Positions 33,531-43,402 are shown, numbered from the stretch's first letter. The stretch: 64,000 nt of DNA from Comamonas testosteroni TK102 (GCF_000739375.1 NZ_CP006704.1:4712001-4776000); one strand, 5' to 3'. The notes: a model not told the origin generated them from the letters alone. Numbers and translations: made by a program.

Positions 33531-34547
33531 GCTGCGACGGGGGTTTCAAGCTTGAGCAGGCGGCGCGCGTTCCCGCTGCGGATCTTGACTACGTCGGAGT
33601 CCGAGAGGCCCAGTCCTGCGGTCAGGTCGCCATTGTCGTAGGCCCCCCCCGAAGTTGGTGCCGTAGAGGATCTGATCGGCGCCCACCACTTCCACAACGG
33701 CGCGGCGCAGTGCCGGATGCTGCACGTCCAAGTCAAACCAGAAATTGGGCAGGTAATCCATCAGCGGACGCTTGTTGCGCGCATCCGGCGCCATCGACTT
33801 GTTCAGCTCCGCCAGGCGCCCGAGCTGGAACACCGCCATGCCGCCTGCGTGGTTGATGTAGGTTTTCAGCGTGGGAAACACGTCCAGTGCGCCGCCACAG
33901 ATCAGATACCAGAAGAACAGGGTTTCATCGACGCAATCGCCCACGATCGAAGTAGTCTCGAAACGGTCTTCCGCATGCCTGTCGCCCCACCACACGGACT
34001 GGTTGTAGCCATGCACCATCAGCGGCACGTCCAGCCGCGTGACCGTCTCCCAAACGGGAAACAATTCCTCGCTATAGGCCTGCAGGCCCTTGAAATTGGC
34101 GCCTCCCACGCAGACCCCCTTCGCACCGAGCTGTGTCACGGCACGCTCGATCTCGCGTGCAGCCGCCACCGGATCTGCCAGATTGGCGTGCGCCCAGAAA
34201 GCAAAGTGCGCTGGGTCCTGGGCGCAATAAGCGGACATCTCGTCGTTGCAGATGCGCGCGTATTCGCTTCCGAAGTCTTCCGCCCAGTACATGAACGCAT
34301 GCGAGGGAGTGGACACCACGATCTGGTCCACGCCGCGCTGGGCCATCAGCGCGCGGCGCGCGGCATGCGTCATCTTTGCCAGCAGGTTCGCTTCCGCCTC
34401 CTGGTCCGAGGCGGCCTTCGATTTTTGCTTGGTTCCCAACGCGAAGTGCCCGACGGTGAAACCCTGCATCTTCATGAATGGCCCCCAGAAATCGTGGCGG
34501 TTGAGCATTCCAGGAGTCAGCAGGTGGGCGTGGGCATCGATCAGCAT
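33527..34547 (-). pseudogene. Amidohydrolase_2 / ACMSD-type protein (2), split by one extra G in a G8 run
   Basis: The protein parallels the intact gene at 21.9-23.0 kb: M-L-I-D-A-H-A-H, H-G-Y-N-Q-S, I-N-H-A-G-G and L-Y-G-T-N-F-G-G all align. After F-G-G the frame is lost, and the conserved tail (A-Y-D-N-G-D-L-T ... R-R-L-L-K-L-E) is found in the neighbouring frame. Treating the run at 33643-33650 as seven bases restores a 339-residue protein. The span is 1021 bases (3n+1), and its stop still overlaps the DMT start by four bases. Its function is likely the same class of decarboxylation or hydrolysis as its paralogue, on a different intermediate. Confidence 0.85.
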
Positions 34548-34683
34548 GGTTCGTCAGGATGAGGGGCCGGGGAAAGGCCCCCGGGACAGCCGCCCGGACT
34601 TGACATCAGCCGAGCCAGGACAGTCTAATTATTGAACACTTATTGTCAATATGTTTTAATTTCAGAAAAACCTGAGAGACCCG

Positions 34684-35796
34684 ATGCAACCCACCACATA
34701 CCACCTGCTTGGCCGTACGGGATTGCGCGTCTCGCGCCTGTCCCTGGGCACCATGACCTTTGGCACCGAGAACGGTTGGGGCTGCGACCGGGAGACCGCG
34801 CGCGCGATGTTCGACGCCTACTTGGCATCCGGGGGAAATTTCATTGATTCGGCGGACATCTACACGCACGGCACCGCGGAGACCTGGCTAGGCGAGTTCA
34901 TGTCGGAAACGGGTACGCGTGATCGCGTGGTTCTGGCCACCAAGTACAGCTTCAATCACCAGAACCCGCAAGGCAACCCGAACGCCGCGGGCAACGGCCG
35001 CAAGAATCTGATCCGCTCCCTGGATGCCTCGCTGGCGCGGCTGAAGACGGACTATGTGGATCTCTACTACCTCCATGCATGGGATGGCATCACGCCGGCG
35101 GAGGAGGTTCTGCGCAGCATGGATCAGTTGGTACGCGCCGGCAAGATCCGCCACTGGGCGCTCTCGGACGTGCCCGCCTGGTATGGCGCGCGCATCGCCA
35201 CCCTGGCGCAGAACCACGGCCTTGAAGGTCCTTGCGCGGTGCAGCTCGAGTATTCGCTGGTGCAGCGCGGCATCGAGTACGAGTTTCCCGCCATGTGCCA
35301 GGAATTGGGCCTCGGGCTGGTGGCCTGGAGTCCTTTGGGCGGCGGCCTGCTGTCCGGCAAGTACCAGCCCAACGTGGAGGCGCAAGCCCAGCAGGCTGGG
35401 CGCATCAAGGCCACCGCCGCGGTGGCGACGCCCGCGCTGAACAAGCTGACGCCACGCAACTGGGAGATCGTCGCGGCGCTCGAATCCGTCGCCAATGAAT
35501 TGGGGCAGCCCATGGCAAGGGTGGCCATCAACTGGCTGTCGGGCCGCCCGGCGCTCAGTTCGGTGATCCTGGGCGCCACCCGGCTCGAACAACTGCAGGA
35601 CGGCTTGGGCGCGCTGGACTTTGAATTGCCTTCCGAGCTCCGAGCCCGGCTCGATCAGGTGAGTGCATTGCCCCCGCTGTTTCCGTATAACTTTCTGAGC
35701 GCCATTCAGCCGCGCATGCACGGGGGAGCCAGCGTATCGCCCCGCCCTCCCCACTTTGACGAACTTCCCGCGACTCGCAGCGGCGGCTGGCGCTGA
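34684..35796 (+). CDS. Aldo/keto reductase
   Basis: A 370-residue AKR with the TIM-barrel signature G-R-T-G-L-R-V-S-R-L-S-L-G and the catalytic tetrad visible: D and Y in F-I-D-S-A-D-I-Y, K in A-T-K-Y-S-F, H in Y-L-H-A-W-D. It carries an extra 30-residue Pro/Ser-rich C-terminal tail. NADPH-linked reduction of a ketone or aldehyde intermediate is expected. It is divergent from amidohydrolase (2) across an AT-rich 136-base spacer (T-T-G-A-A-C-A-C-T motif) and is followed by a Bug receptor gene. Confidence 0.92.
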   Translation: MQPTTYHLLGRTGLRVSRLSLGTMTFGTENGWGCDRETARAMFDAYLASGGNFIDSADIYTHGTAETWLGEFMSETGTRDRVVLATKYSFNHQNPQGNPNAAGNGRKNLIRSLDASLARLKTDYVDLYYLHAWDGITPAEEVLRSMDQLVRAGKIRHWALSDVPAWYGARIATLAQNHGLEGPCAVQLEYSLVQRGIEYEFPAMCQELGLGLVAWSPLGGGLLSGKYQPNVEAQAQQAGRIKATAAVATPALNKLTPRNWEIVAALESVANELGQPMARVAINWLSGRPALSSVILGATRLEQLQDGLGALDFELPSELRARLDQVSALPPLFPYNFLSAIQPRMHGGASVSPRPPHFDELPATRSGGWR

Positions 35797-35929
35797 GCGA
35801 CGGAACTGCGTCCCTGGAGAGCCCGCCCATCCATGGCGAATATCCGGGGAACTGGCAGCACAGAGCCTCGGAGGAAGTAGTGAGAATGGCAAGCACGGCC
35901 TCCCAGCCAATCAAAACAGAGACACCCGC

Positions 35930-36913
35930 ATGATCATCTGGACCCGGCGTCAGATGCTTGGGCTTGCAGCCAGTGCACTCCCGGTATGGGCGGCCCCGGG
36001 TGACGCCCAAGCCGCCTGGCCCACCAAACCTGTCTCTATCACCGTGGCATACGCAGGTGGCGGTGCCATCGATGGGCTGATTCGTTACTGCACCGAGCAG
36101 ATCCAAAAGCGCCATCCCGAGATCGTGTTCGTCATCGAGTACAAGCCTGGCGCAGGCGGCAACATTGCGGCAGATGCTGTCGCCCGCATGAAAGGCGATG
36201 GTCATCAGTTCCTGATGACAGGATCCTCGACCCAGGCGGCCAACGTCAGCTTGTACAAAACTCTCCCCTTCGATCCGGAAAAGGATTTCGTGCCGATCGC
36301 CTCCATGGCCACCGTACCTTACATCCTGGTGGTCAACCCCTCGCGCGTGCCGGTCAGCACGTTTCAGGAGTTCGTCGCCTTCGTCAAATCCAGGCCGGGC
36401 CAGTTGAGCTACGCCAGTTCGGCGATCACCGGAAGGCTCGCCGGCGAGATTCTCAAGCAGCGCATGGGTTTACAGGCGACTTTCGTGCCATACAAGACCT
36501 TGGCCCAGGTGGTTTCCGACATCATCGGCGGCCATCTTGACTACGCCTTTGGCGACCCTCAGGGCTACCTGCCACATGTGCGCTCCGGTCGCCTGCGTGC
36601 AATTGCCGTGACGACACGCGCGCGCATCGCCTCCGCCAACGACATTCCTACCCTCTCGGAGTCGGGCATCGCTGATTTCGACGTCTCCGCGTGGCTGGCT
36701 CTCTACGGGAAGGCCGGGATGCCAGCCATCGCAATCCAACGCATCAACCAGTTGATCAACGAGGTGCTGGAAGCGCCTGAGGGACAAGCATTCCTTACCA
36801 GCATCGGGCTGCAGCCACTGCTTGGCAAGCCCGACCAGCTTGCCGCCCTGCAAAAGCGCGATACGCTGGCCTGGGCACAGGCCATCCGGGCGGCAGGCAT
36901 CACGATCGAATAG
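35930..36913 (+). CDS. Bug/TctC-family periplasmic solute-binding receptor (3)
   Basis: A 327-residue Bug receptor with the signal M-I-I-W-T-R-R-Q-M-L-G-L-A-A-S-A-L, a twin-arginine style leader, then W-P-T-K-P-V-S-I-T-V-A-Y-A-G-G-G and the E-Y-K-P-G-A-G-G ligand loop. The upstream in-frame extension lies in the AKR region and is not used. It probably binds a carboxylate. The CoA ligase gene begins four bases after the stop, so binding protein and substrate activation are coupled. Confidence 0.9.
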   Translation: MIIWTRRQMLGLAASALPVWAAPGDAQAAWPTKPVSITVAYAGGGAIDGLIRYCTEQIQKRHPEIVFVIEYKPGAGGNIAADAVARMKGDGHQFLMTGSSTQAANVSLYKTLPFDPEKDFVPIASMATVPYILVVNPSRVPVSTFQEFVAFVKSRPGQLSYASSAITGRLAGEILKQRMGLQATFVPYKTLAQVVSDIIGGHLDYAFGDPQGYLPHVRSGRLRAIAVTTRARIASANDIPTLSESGIADFDVSAWLALYGKAGMPAIAIQRINQLINEVLEAPEGQAFLTSIGLQPLLGKPDQLAALQKRDTLAWAQAIRAAGITIE

Positions 36914-36916
36914 TAC

Positions 36917-38545
36917 ATGTCTGAAATCAGATCCTTGGCCAACTCCAGCCCAGTCGATCCCATCTACCTTTGCGACGGCGCGTTGGGCTTCTGGCAAATT
37001 GCCGAGCGGCAGCCCAGCCGCATCGCAATCATGGAATGCGATGGGGGCTGCAGCACGTTCGGCGAGCTGCGCGACCGCGTCGATCGTCTGTCGCATGCGC
37101 TGCGCGGCTGCGGCGTGAAGACCGGCGAAGCCGTCGCGGTCTTGTTGCCGAACTCCAGCGACTGGCTGGCGAGCGCACTCGCCATCTCGCAGATAGGCGC
37201 CTATCTGGTACCTTTGAATTGGCACCTGACGACCGAAGAATTGGCCTACCTGTTGTCCAACAGCAAGAGCCGCGTGCTGATTGCCGATCATCGGTTTGCC
37301 TCCACGGCCAGCCAGGCGGCCCAGCAGGCGGCGCTCCCCGAGCAAGGGCGCCTGGCAGTTGCCGGAGACATACCGGGCTTTCGCGATCTGCAATCCTTGC
37401 TGCCCGCACAACCCGATGACCCTCCTGGCAACCGGCTGGCAGGCGGCATCATGTTCTATTCCTCCGGCACCACGGGACGCCCCAAGGGAATTCGGCGACC
37501 ACTGACGGGATTGGCCCCTGAAGTGGCATTGGCGCGCACCCTTCCGCTCTATTCGGGCATGTTCGGCCTGCGCGCGGGCGATGGGGCGCACCTGGTCTGC
37601 ACACCGCTCTACCACGCGGCTCCCGGCTCCCGCGCCATCCAGATGCTGCATCTCGGGCACCGGATCGTGCTGCTGGAAAAATGGGACAGCGAACGCGTGC
37701 TCGCCTTGATCGAAAGCGAACGCATCGACAGCGTGCAACTGGTGCCGATTCTGTTCCACCGTCTGCTGCAACTGCCGCAGTCTCTCCGGCAGCGCTACGA
37801 CCTATCGAGCCTCAGAACCGTCATCCATGCGGCCGCCCCATGCCCTCCGGAGACCAAGCGCCGGATGATCGACTGGCTTGGCCCGGTTCTGCACGAGTAC
37901 TACGCGTGCAGCGAGGGAGGAGGAACCTATGTAGGCAGCGACGACTGGCTCCGTCACCCCGGAACGGTGGGCCGTCGGTATCCGTTCAGCAAGCTCGCCA
38001 TCCTGGATGAGGACGGAACCGAGCTTCCTGCTGGCGAGCCCGGGTTGATCTACATGAACGATGGCTTCGATTTCGAGTATTTCAACGATCCGCAAAAGAC
38101 CCGTTCCGTCAAGCGCGGTGACATGTTCACCGCGGGAGACTATGGATACCTCGATGAGGAAGGCTGGCTCTACCTCTGTGACCGCCGCACCGATTTGATT
38201 CTTTCCGGCGGCGTCAACATCTACCCTGCCGAGATCGAGGCCGTTCTGATGCAGCATCCTGCGGTATCCGACGCAGTCGTCGTGGGACTGCCGGATCCCG
38301 AATGGGGGCAGAGTGTCTGCGCATTGGTTCAACCCCACGAGGCGGCCCCAGCGCCCGCGCTGGAAGCGTTGCGCGCCGAGCTGATGGCGTACTGCGAGCG
38401 GCACTTGGCTTCCTTCAAGCGGCCCAAGCACGTCCTCCTCGCACCGGTCCCGCGCACCGATGCCGGTAAAGTCGGCCGCGCTGCAGTCCGCCAAGCGCTT
38501 CTGGCTGGAGAACTGCGTCCGCTGGCAAGTGCCGATCCGGTCTGA
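36917..38545 (+). CDS. AMP-forming acyl-CoA ligase/synthetase (1)
   Basis: A 542-residue ANL-superfamily ligase. The P-loop-like motif is Y-S-S-G-T-T-G-R-P-K-G (about residues 182-192), the A5 region carries Y-A-C-S-E-G-G-G, the A7 Asp is in A-G-D-Y-G-Y, and the A10 Lys sits near the C-terminus (G-K-V-G-R). It activates a carboxylic acid as its CoA thioester, using ATP. The ATG follows the Bug stop by three bases. It is only distantly related to the ligase at 39.3-41.0 kb, so the two probably act on different acids. Confidence 0.93.
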   Translation: MSEIRSLANSSPVDPIYLCDGALGFWQIAERQPSRIAIMECDGGCSTFGELRDRVDRLSHALRGCGVKTGEAVAVLLPNSSDWLASALAISQIGAYLVPLNWHLTTEELAYLLSNSKSRVLIADHRFASTASQAAQQAALPEQGRLAVAGDIPGFRDLQSLLPAQPDDPPGNRLAGGIMFYSSGTTGRPKGIRRPLTGLAPEVALARTLPLYSGMFGLRAGDGAHLVCTPLYHAAPGSRAIQMLHLGHRIVLLEKWDSERVLALIESERIDSVQLVPILFHRLLQLPQSLRQRYDLSSLRTVIHAAAPCPPETKRRMIDWLGPVLHEYYACSEGGGTYVGSDDWLRHPGTVGRRYPFSKLAILDEDGTELPAGEPGLIYMNDGFDFEYFNDPQKTRSVKRGDMFTAGDYGYLDEEGWLYLCDRRTDLILSGGVNIYPAEIEAVLMQHPAVSDAVVVGLPDPEWGQSVCALVQPHEAAPAPALEALRAELMAYCERHLASFKRPKHVLLAPVPRTDAGKVGRAAVRQALLAGELRPLASADPV

Positions 38546-38553
38546 TTGCCGAC

Positions 38554-39321
38554 TCAGCGCACCATCAGCGTCCCGCCATCGACGGCAAATATCTGGCCGG
38601 TCATGAAACGCGCCCCGGGAGATGCCAGAAAGGCGAGCACCGGCACCAAGTCCTGCGCCATGTCGCCCAGCTTGCCGCCCAGCGGGATCACCCGGGCCAT
38701 CAGCGTATCGTGCGCGCTCAGTTGCTCCGGGCTCATTTCGGAACGGGTCTGGTCATACATGGGCGTCCAGATGGCCGGGGCGATCGCATTCACGCGGATG
38801 TTGTAGGGCCCCCATTCCTGAGCCACGGTGCGGGTCCAGGCCAGGACGGCCCCTTTGGCCGCCGAATAGGCAGATTTGTTGGGCAGCCCCAGCGCGCCGG
38901 CTGCGGAGGCAAAGTTGATGATGCTGCCGCCCTGCTCCCGCAGATGGGGAAACACCGCCCGGTTCATCAGGAAGGTGCCGGTGGCATTGACCGCGAAGAC
39001 CTTTTCCCACAACGCCAGACTGGTTCCCTGCGCCGGCGAAGACGGCGCGATACCCGCCGCATGTATCAGCACATCCAGGCCGCCCAGGCGGGCGCAGGCG
39101 GCATCGACCGCGCGCGCAACCGATCCCTCGTCGGCCACATCGACCTCCATGAAGCCCCGCGCTCCCGCCGCAACAGCAACGGCTTCGCCGCGTTCGCGGT
39201 TCAGGTCCATGGACACGACCAGCGCCCCCATGCCCGTCAGCGAGCGCACAAGGCCCTCGCCCATGCCGCTGGCTCCCCCGGTGATGAGGATGCGGCGGCC
39301 GGTCAATTCTGAAACAGACAT
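38554..39321 (-). CDS. SDR-family oxidoreductase (4)
   Basis: A 255-residue SDR with T-G-G-A-S-G-M-G-E-G (about residues 14-23), catalytic Y-S-A-A-K-G-A, H-A-A-G for N-A-A-G, and the C-terminal V-D-G-G-T-L. The acidic M-D-L-N after strand two suggests NAD(H). It lies 12 bases downstream of the CoA ligase (2) in a (-) unit, and converges with ligase (1). Oxidation of a hydroxyl on the CoA-activated intermediate is a plausible role. Confidence 0.92.
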   Translation of the reverse strand: MSVSELTGRRILITGGASGMGEGLVRSLTGMGALVVSMDLNRERGEAVAVAAGARGFMEVDVADEGSVARAVDAACARLGGLDVLIHAAGIAPSSPAQGTSLALWEKVFAVNATGTFLMNRAVFPHLREQGGSIINFASAAGALGLPNKSAYSAAKGAVLAWTRTVAQEWGPYNIRVNAIAPAIWTPMYDQTRSEMSPEQLSAHDTLMARVIPLGGKLGDMAQDLVPVLAFLASPGARFMTGQIFAVDGGTLMVR

Positions 39322-39333
39322 GGTGGCGCTCTT

Positions 39334-40965
39334 CTATCGCTGCACTTTGATGGTGGAGGACTCGATGTCCCAGGTGCCAGGCGTCACACCTTCATCGCGC
39401 AGTTGGTACTTCAGAACCCGCCCCTGCGGATTGACCGGCAATTCAACCCGGAACTCGATGTAGCGGGGCACAGCGTAATAGGGCACCCGATCCACCATCC
39501 ACCGGCACAAGGCCTCTTCGGTGAGTTGGGCACCCGCTACCCGCTTGGCGGTGACCTTCAGGTCGTCCTCGCCCAGGTTCGACCGCACGGCATGAACCGC
39601 GACCTGCTCGATGTCGGGATGCTGCAAGATCGCCGACTCCATCTCGAAGCTGGAGATGTTTTCCCCCCGCCGGCGCAGGTAGTCCTTCTTGCGATCCACA
39701 AAGTAGAAGAACCCGGCCTCGTCGAACTTGCCAATGTCCCCCGTGTGGAACCACATGTTCCCCATCACCTTCTGCGTGTCCTCGGCTCGGCGCCAATAGC
39801 CCTTGAACATGATGTCGGGATGCAGGGGGCGGCATACGATCTCGCCGGCCTGCCCGGGCGGCAGCGGATTGTCCTGGTCGTCGAAGATGCGCACGTCGAA
39901 CTCGGGTGCGCGCCGCCCCGACGAGCCCGGAGGAACCGGCTCGCCGGCCGGCACCGACGTGATCAGCGCCTCCGTCAGGCCGTAGGCGTTGGAGCCGATG
40001 TGCCGCGCACCGAAGCGGGTGCGCCAGATCGCCTTGATGTCCTCCGTGAACGGATTGCCCTTGACCGTGTGGATCTGGCCGAAGCAGCGCTTCATCGCGT
40101 CATTGTCTGGCGCCTGTGCCAGCAGCGTACCCAGGGCGCCCAGGATGGACACCACGGTGGCCCCGGATGCCTCCACGGCAGGCCAGAAGCCACTGACCGA
40201 GAACCGTGGAGCGATCGAGATCGTTCCGCCCACAAGCAGCGTGGACACCACGCCCGTCGCGATCGCGTTCATGTGGAACAGTGGCAACGGGGTCCACAGC
40301 ACGTCGTCCGGACCGAACGGCGCAGCCCGCAGAAGCAGGCGCGCCACATGGCACATCTGGTTGCCGCTGATCATGCAGCCTTTGGAAGGCCCCGTTGTCC
40401 CGGACGTGTAGATCAGGGCGTTGAGCGCGGCCGGGTCAGGCAGTTCTGCCAGGGGAGTGGTGTCGTGCCCTCGGTGATCGTCAAGGCTTTCGATGGAAAA
40501 ACCAACGTCTGGATAGCCATCCTCCAACACTCCACGCACCAACAGGCGCCGAATGCCTTGAAGATGCCCGGCCACCTCGAACAGGCGCGGCGCATAGGCC
40601 GCGTCGCACACCAGGATTTCAGCCCCCGAGTCGGCCACTTGGTGGCGCAAGAACTCACCCTTGAGTGCCGTGTTCAACGGAACGCTCACGGCGGACAGCT
40701 TGTTGAGCGCGATCCATAGAACCACGGCGTCGAGGTGATTGTCGAACAGCGAGGTGACGGTGGCGCCGGCCTTCACTCCCAATGCCTGCAGCGCATGGGC
40801 CATGCGGTTGGTGAGAGCGTCGAACTCGGCGTAGGTGGTCTTCTCGCCACTGAAATCGAACAGGATCTTGTTTGGATGCGCGAGAACCGCACGGGCCAAA
40901 GCCGCCACGGGAGTGTCACGCAGCCCTGGCGTCCAGCCAGGTGCGCTATCAATGTCTTTGCTCAT
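39334..40965 (-). CDS. AMP-forming acyl-CoA ligase/synthetase (2)
   Basis: A 543-residue ANL ligase with Y-T-S-G-T-T-G-P-S-K-G (about residues 164-174), Y-G-L-T-E in the A5 region, H-T-G-D-I-G-K-F-D-E for A7, and G-R-V-L-K-Y-Q at the C-terminus with the A10-like Lys. The start M-S-K-D-I-D at 40965 was chosen because the upstream extension is basic and unlike the family. The decayed ligase at 24.8-25.3 kb is clearly related to this one, so this lineage has been duplicated. It probably activates a ring or side-chain acid. Confidence 0.93.
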   Translation of the reverse strand: MSKDIDSAPGWTPGLRDTPVAALARAVLAHPNKILFDFSGEKTTYAEFDALTNRMAHALQALGVKAGATVTSLFDNHLDAVVLWIALNKLSAVSVPLNTALKGEFLRHQVADSGAEILVCDAAYAPRLFEVAGHLQGIRRLLVRGVLEDGYPDVGFSIESLDDHRGHDTTPLAELPDPAALNALIYTSGTTGPSKGCMISGNQMCHVARLLLRAAPFGPDDVLWTPLPLFHMNAIATGVVSTLLVGGTISIAPRFSVSGFWPAVEASGATVVSILGALGTLLAQAPDNDAMKRCFGQIHTVKGNPFTEDIKAIWRTRFGARHIGSNAYGLTEALITSVPAGEPVPPGSSGRRAPEFDVRIFDDQDNPLPPGQAGEIVCRPLHPDIMFKGYWRRAEDTQKVMGNMWFHTGDIGKFDEAGFFYFVDRKKDYLRRRGENISSFEMESAILQHPDIEQVAVHAVRSNLGEDDLKVTAKRVAGAQLTEEALCRWMVDRVPYYAVPRYIEFRVELPVNPQGRVLKYQLRDEGVTPGTWDIESSTIKVQR

Positions 40966-41131
40966 TCGATGTACCCTGCCGCGATTGGCGGCAATTTCTT
41001 TACGTTGTGTGAAGACGCCGCCCGGAATGTTTCTCGACATACGGGACAGCGTGTAATGGTCTCAATCGGTGGCATGCTGCATGTCACCGCGACGACGGAA
41101 CCCCAGGCTCCCGCCCGTGGATGGACGCTTA

Positions 41132-42118
41132 TCACGGCGAAGTGATGCGCGTACGCAGCAGGCCGATGCCCTCCACCTCCAGTTCCACGACGTCCCCAGG
41201 TTTGAGGTAGCGCATCTGCTCCAAGCCACAGCCATTGCCCACCGTTCCCGATCCGATGAACTCACCGGGATAGAGCGTTTCGGAACGCGACACATGCGCG
41301 ATCACATCCTCGAACTTCCAATACATGTCGCGCGAATTTCCCCGCCCCCATTCCTCGCCATTGACACGGGCAACCATGTTCAGGCTGTAAGGATCGGGAA
41401 GTTCATCGGCGGTCACTAGACAGGGCCCCATCACATTGCTGGTATCAAAGTCCTTGCCCTTGGCCGGCCCGAGCATGCCGCCCATTTCCACGGCCTGGGC
41501 ATCGCGCGCGCTGATGTCATTGAAGATCGTGTAGCCAAATATGTACTCGCGCGCCTTCTCTTTGGGTACGTCCTTGGCCCGCGCTCCTAGGTAGAAGCCG
41601 AACTCGAGTTCAAAGTCGAGCGCCTTGCTGTAGCCGGGCCACACGACATCGTCGTCCACGCCGATGGTCGCAAAGCGATTGCATTTGTAGTAGATGGGCT
41701 GGCCCAGGAAAGTCTCTATCGCGCGCTCATCTGAGCGGGTGTTCATTGCCTTCAGTGTGGCCTCCGGATCCGGTGTTCGCGCCGCGCGTGCGCGCCGCGC
41801 TGCCGCATAGCTCTGGCGCAGATGTAGCTCGAAGCAAGAGGCGTCGCGCATTTGCGGTGGTGGCTGTATGGGGGCGAGGATTCTGACCGTGCTGCGCTCC
41901 CTGACGGCCGCGCGAGGCGCTCGCGCGATCAGGTCACGCGCAAGCTCGGAGGCCGAGGGGCCCGCTTCGATCAGCGCCAGGATGCTCGCCAGCGCATCCG
42001 CGCTGCCGCCATGCACGATCTGCGCCGCCTGCCGCAAGTCAAGCACCGCCTGGTCACCCTCGATGAATGCGCCTGCGCGGGCGGGTTCGCCTGCAGCTTG
42101 AAATGTCACCAGTCTCAT
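41132..42118 (-). CDS. FAH-family hydrolase (2)
   Basis: A 328-residue fumarylacetoacetase-family protein, intact. It has M-R-L-V-T-F at the start, the metal pair in L-D-F-E-L-E-F-G, a conserved Y-T-I-F-N-D-I-S-A-R-D, N-V-M-G-P-C-L-V-T, and the ending G-I-G-L-L-R-T-R. Such enzymes hydrolyse C-C bonds of beta-diketones or decarboxylate/hydrate dienoates. ATG 42118 opens the family N-terminus; the longer upstream frame is not supported. A G7 run lies just upstream at 42136-42142, in the short spacer to the hemerythrin gene. Confidence 0.9.
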   Translation of the reverse strand: MRLVTFQAAGEPARAGAFIEGDQAVLDLRQAAQIVHGGSADALASILALIEAGPSASELARDLIARAPRAAVRERSTVRILAPIQPPPQMRDASCFELHLRQSYAAARRARAARTPDPEATLKAMNTRSDERAIETFLGQPIYYKCNRFATIGVDDDVVWPGYSKALDFELEFGFYLGARAKDVPKEKAREYIFGYTIFNDISARDAQAVEMGGMLGPAKGKDFDTSNVMGPCLVTADELPDPYSLNMVARVNGEEWGRGNSRDMYWKFEDVIAHVSRSETLYPGEFIGSGTVGNGCGLEQMRYLKPGDVVELEVEGIGLLRTRITSP

Positions 42119-42182
42119 ATTGAACGTTTCTTTGTGGGGGGGTAAAAACCAGGGGCAAAGTGCCTCCGGTAGGAACGAGGAC

Positions 42183-42704
42183 TCAACCGACCGACGGCGG
42201 AAGCGGTGCGTCGGAGGGTTCCAGTCGGCGGCGAAGCACCACCGGCGCTCCGCCATGGCTTCGCTTGATCAGCCATTGGGCAAGCGCAGCATCCATGTAG
42301 TCAGCGTGGCCTGGAAACCAGTTGGCAAGCGCGTTGGCGAGATCGCGTGCCACCTGTCCAGAACCGCCATTACGCAAAATTTCCTGCACCTCGTGCACAG
42401 AACGCAGAACCGCCGCATGTTCATCCGCGTGGCACTGGGCGGCAGGAAATCCCGTGGTGTTCATCCAATGCCGCTCCTGCTCGAAATGCTCGACGGCATG
42501 CACTTCGAAAGCGGCGAGGCACTCCGCCAGATCGGCATCCTGCGCCGTTTGAAGGGCCGCCACGCACGTGACGAATTCGCGATGGGTTCCGTCCATGTCA
42601 CCGTGCCCGAGCAAGTAGCGATCGGACCAAGCCATGGCATTGCCGCCGCCCTCTCCAACGGCCCCGGATAATGAGTGCTCCTGAGACAAGCGCATGTCTT
42701 CCAT
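42183..42704 (-). CDS. Bacteriohemerythrin
   Basis: A 173-residue di-iron oxygen-binding protein. The family core starts at M-A-W-S-D-R-Y-L-L-G-H, with metal ligands in D-G-T-H-R-E-F, E-V-H-A-V-E-H-F-E-Q-E, Q-C-H-A-D-E-H and a last D in G-H-A-D-Y-M-D. It may buffer O2 for oxygenases or sense it. The start is uncertain: ATG 42704, adjacent to the SDR stop, or ATG 42635, which begins exactly at the domain. It follows the SDR (5) gene with two bases between, so the two are co-transcribed. Confidence 0.85.
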   Translation of the reverse strand: MEDMRLSQEHSLSGAVGEGGGNAMAWSDRYLLGHGDMDGTHREFVTCVAALQTAQDADLAECLAAFEVHAVEHFEQERHWMNTTGFPAAQCHADEHAAVLRSVHEVQEILRNGGSGQVARDLANALANWFPGHADYMDAALAQWLIKRSHGGAPVVLRRRLEPSDAPLPPSVG

Positions 42705-42706
42705 GA

Positions 42707-43402
42707 TCACACTCGACCTGCCACCGGAATGCACGCGCCTGTGACGGCGCGGGCATCGTTAGACAACAGAAACGCAATGACGGCGGCAAGCGAGCGCGGG
42801 GTTACCCAGCGCGCGGTGTCGGCATCGGGCATATCGGACCGGTTGGCAGGCGTATCCAGAATGCTGGGACAGACAGCGTTCACACGCACACCTCGGTCCT
42901 TGAGTTCCTCTGCAAGCGCTTCGGTCAGCCGTGCGACGCCGGCCTTGGACGCCGCATACGCGCCCATTCCCATCCCTGCCTTCTGCGCAGCCAACGCCCC
43001 CACGTTGACGATGCCCGATCCATCGGCCGCCAACAAACGTGGCAACGCCTCCCGGCACGCCACCACGGTACTGCGCAGGTTCATCGCATAGAGCGCATCC
43101 CACGACTCCAGGGCTCCACTCTCCAACGTTTCCCACCGGAAGCCTCCGGCGGCATTCACCAGGCCGTCGAAGCCCTGGAGCCGCTCGCTTGCCTGCTGGA
43201 ATGCGGACCGTGTGGCATTCGGATCGGTCAGATCAATGCCGCCGATAACTGCAGTGATTCCGGGCACATCCTGGGCCGCGGCGCGATCGAGCAGGACAAC
43301 ACGGGCTCCGTGTTCGACCAGCACGGCACCCACGGCACGGCCCAGCACGCCCAGGCCGCCGGTCACAACGATATGGCGGTTCGCCAAAGAATGTTCACTC
43401 AT
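42707..43402 (-). CDS. SDR-family oxidoreductase (5)
   Basis: A 231-residue SDR. The cofactor motif is T-G-G-L-G-V-L-G (about residues 13-20), with N-A-A-G-G, catalytic Y-A-A-S-K-A-G and a C-terminal G-A-C-I-P-V-A-G in which the usual D-G-G is lost. V-L-L-D-R suggests NAD(H). Start ATG 43402 (M-S-E-H-S-L) is preferred over the 13-residue extension. It is divergent from the DUF35 gene, sharing a spacer with a TGAACA-type motif, and is probably one of several dehydrogenases working on successive oxidised carbons. Confidence 0.87.
   Translation of the reverse strand: MSEHSLANRHIVVTGGLGVLGRAVGAVLVEHGARVVLLDRAAAQDVPGITAVIGGIDLTDPNATRSAFQQASERLQGFDGLVNAAGGFRWETLESGALESWDALYAMNLRSTVVACREALPRLLAADGSGIVNVGALAAQKAGMGMGAYAASKAGVARLTEALAEELKDRGVRVNAVCPSILDTPANRSDMPDADTARWVTPRSLAAVIAFLLSNDARAVTGACIPVAGRV

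Noticed and set aside
42136..42142. G7 run upstream of FAH (2) as another broken gene
   Set aside because: It lies in the short spacer between the FAH start and the hemerythrin stop, so no reading frame is affected.
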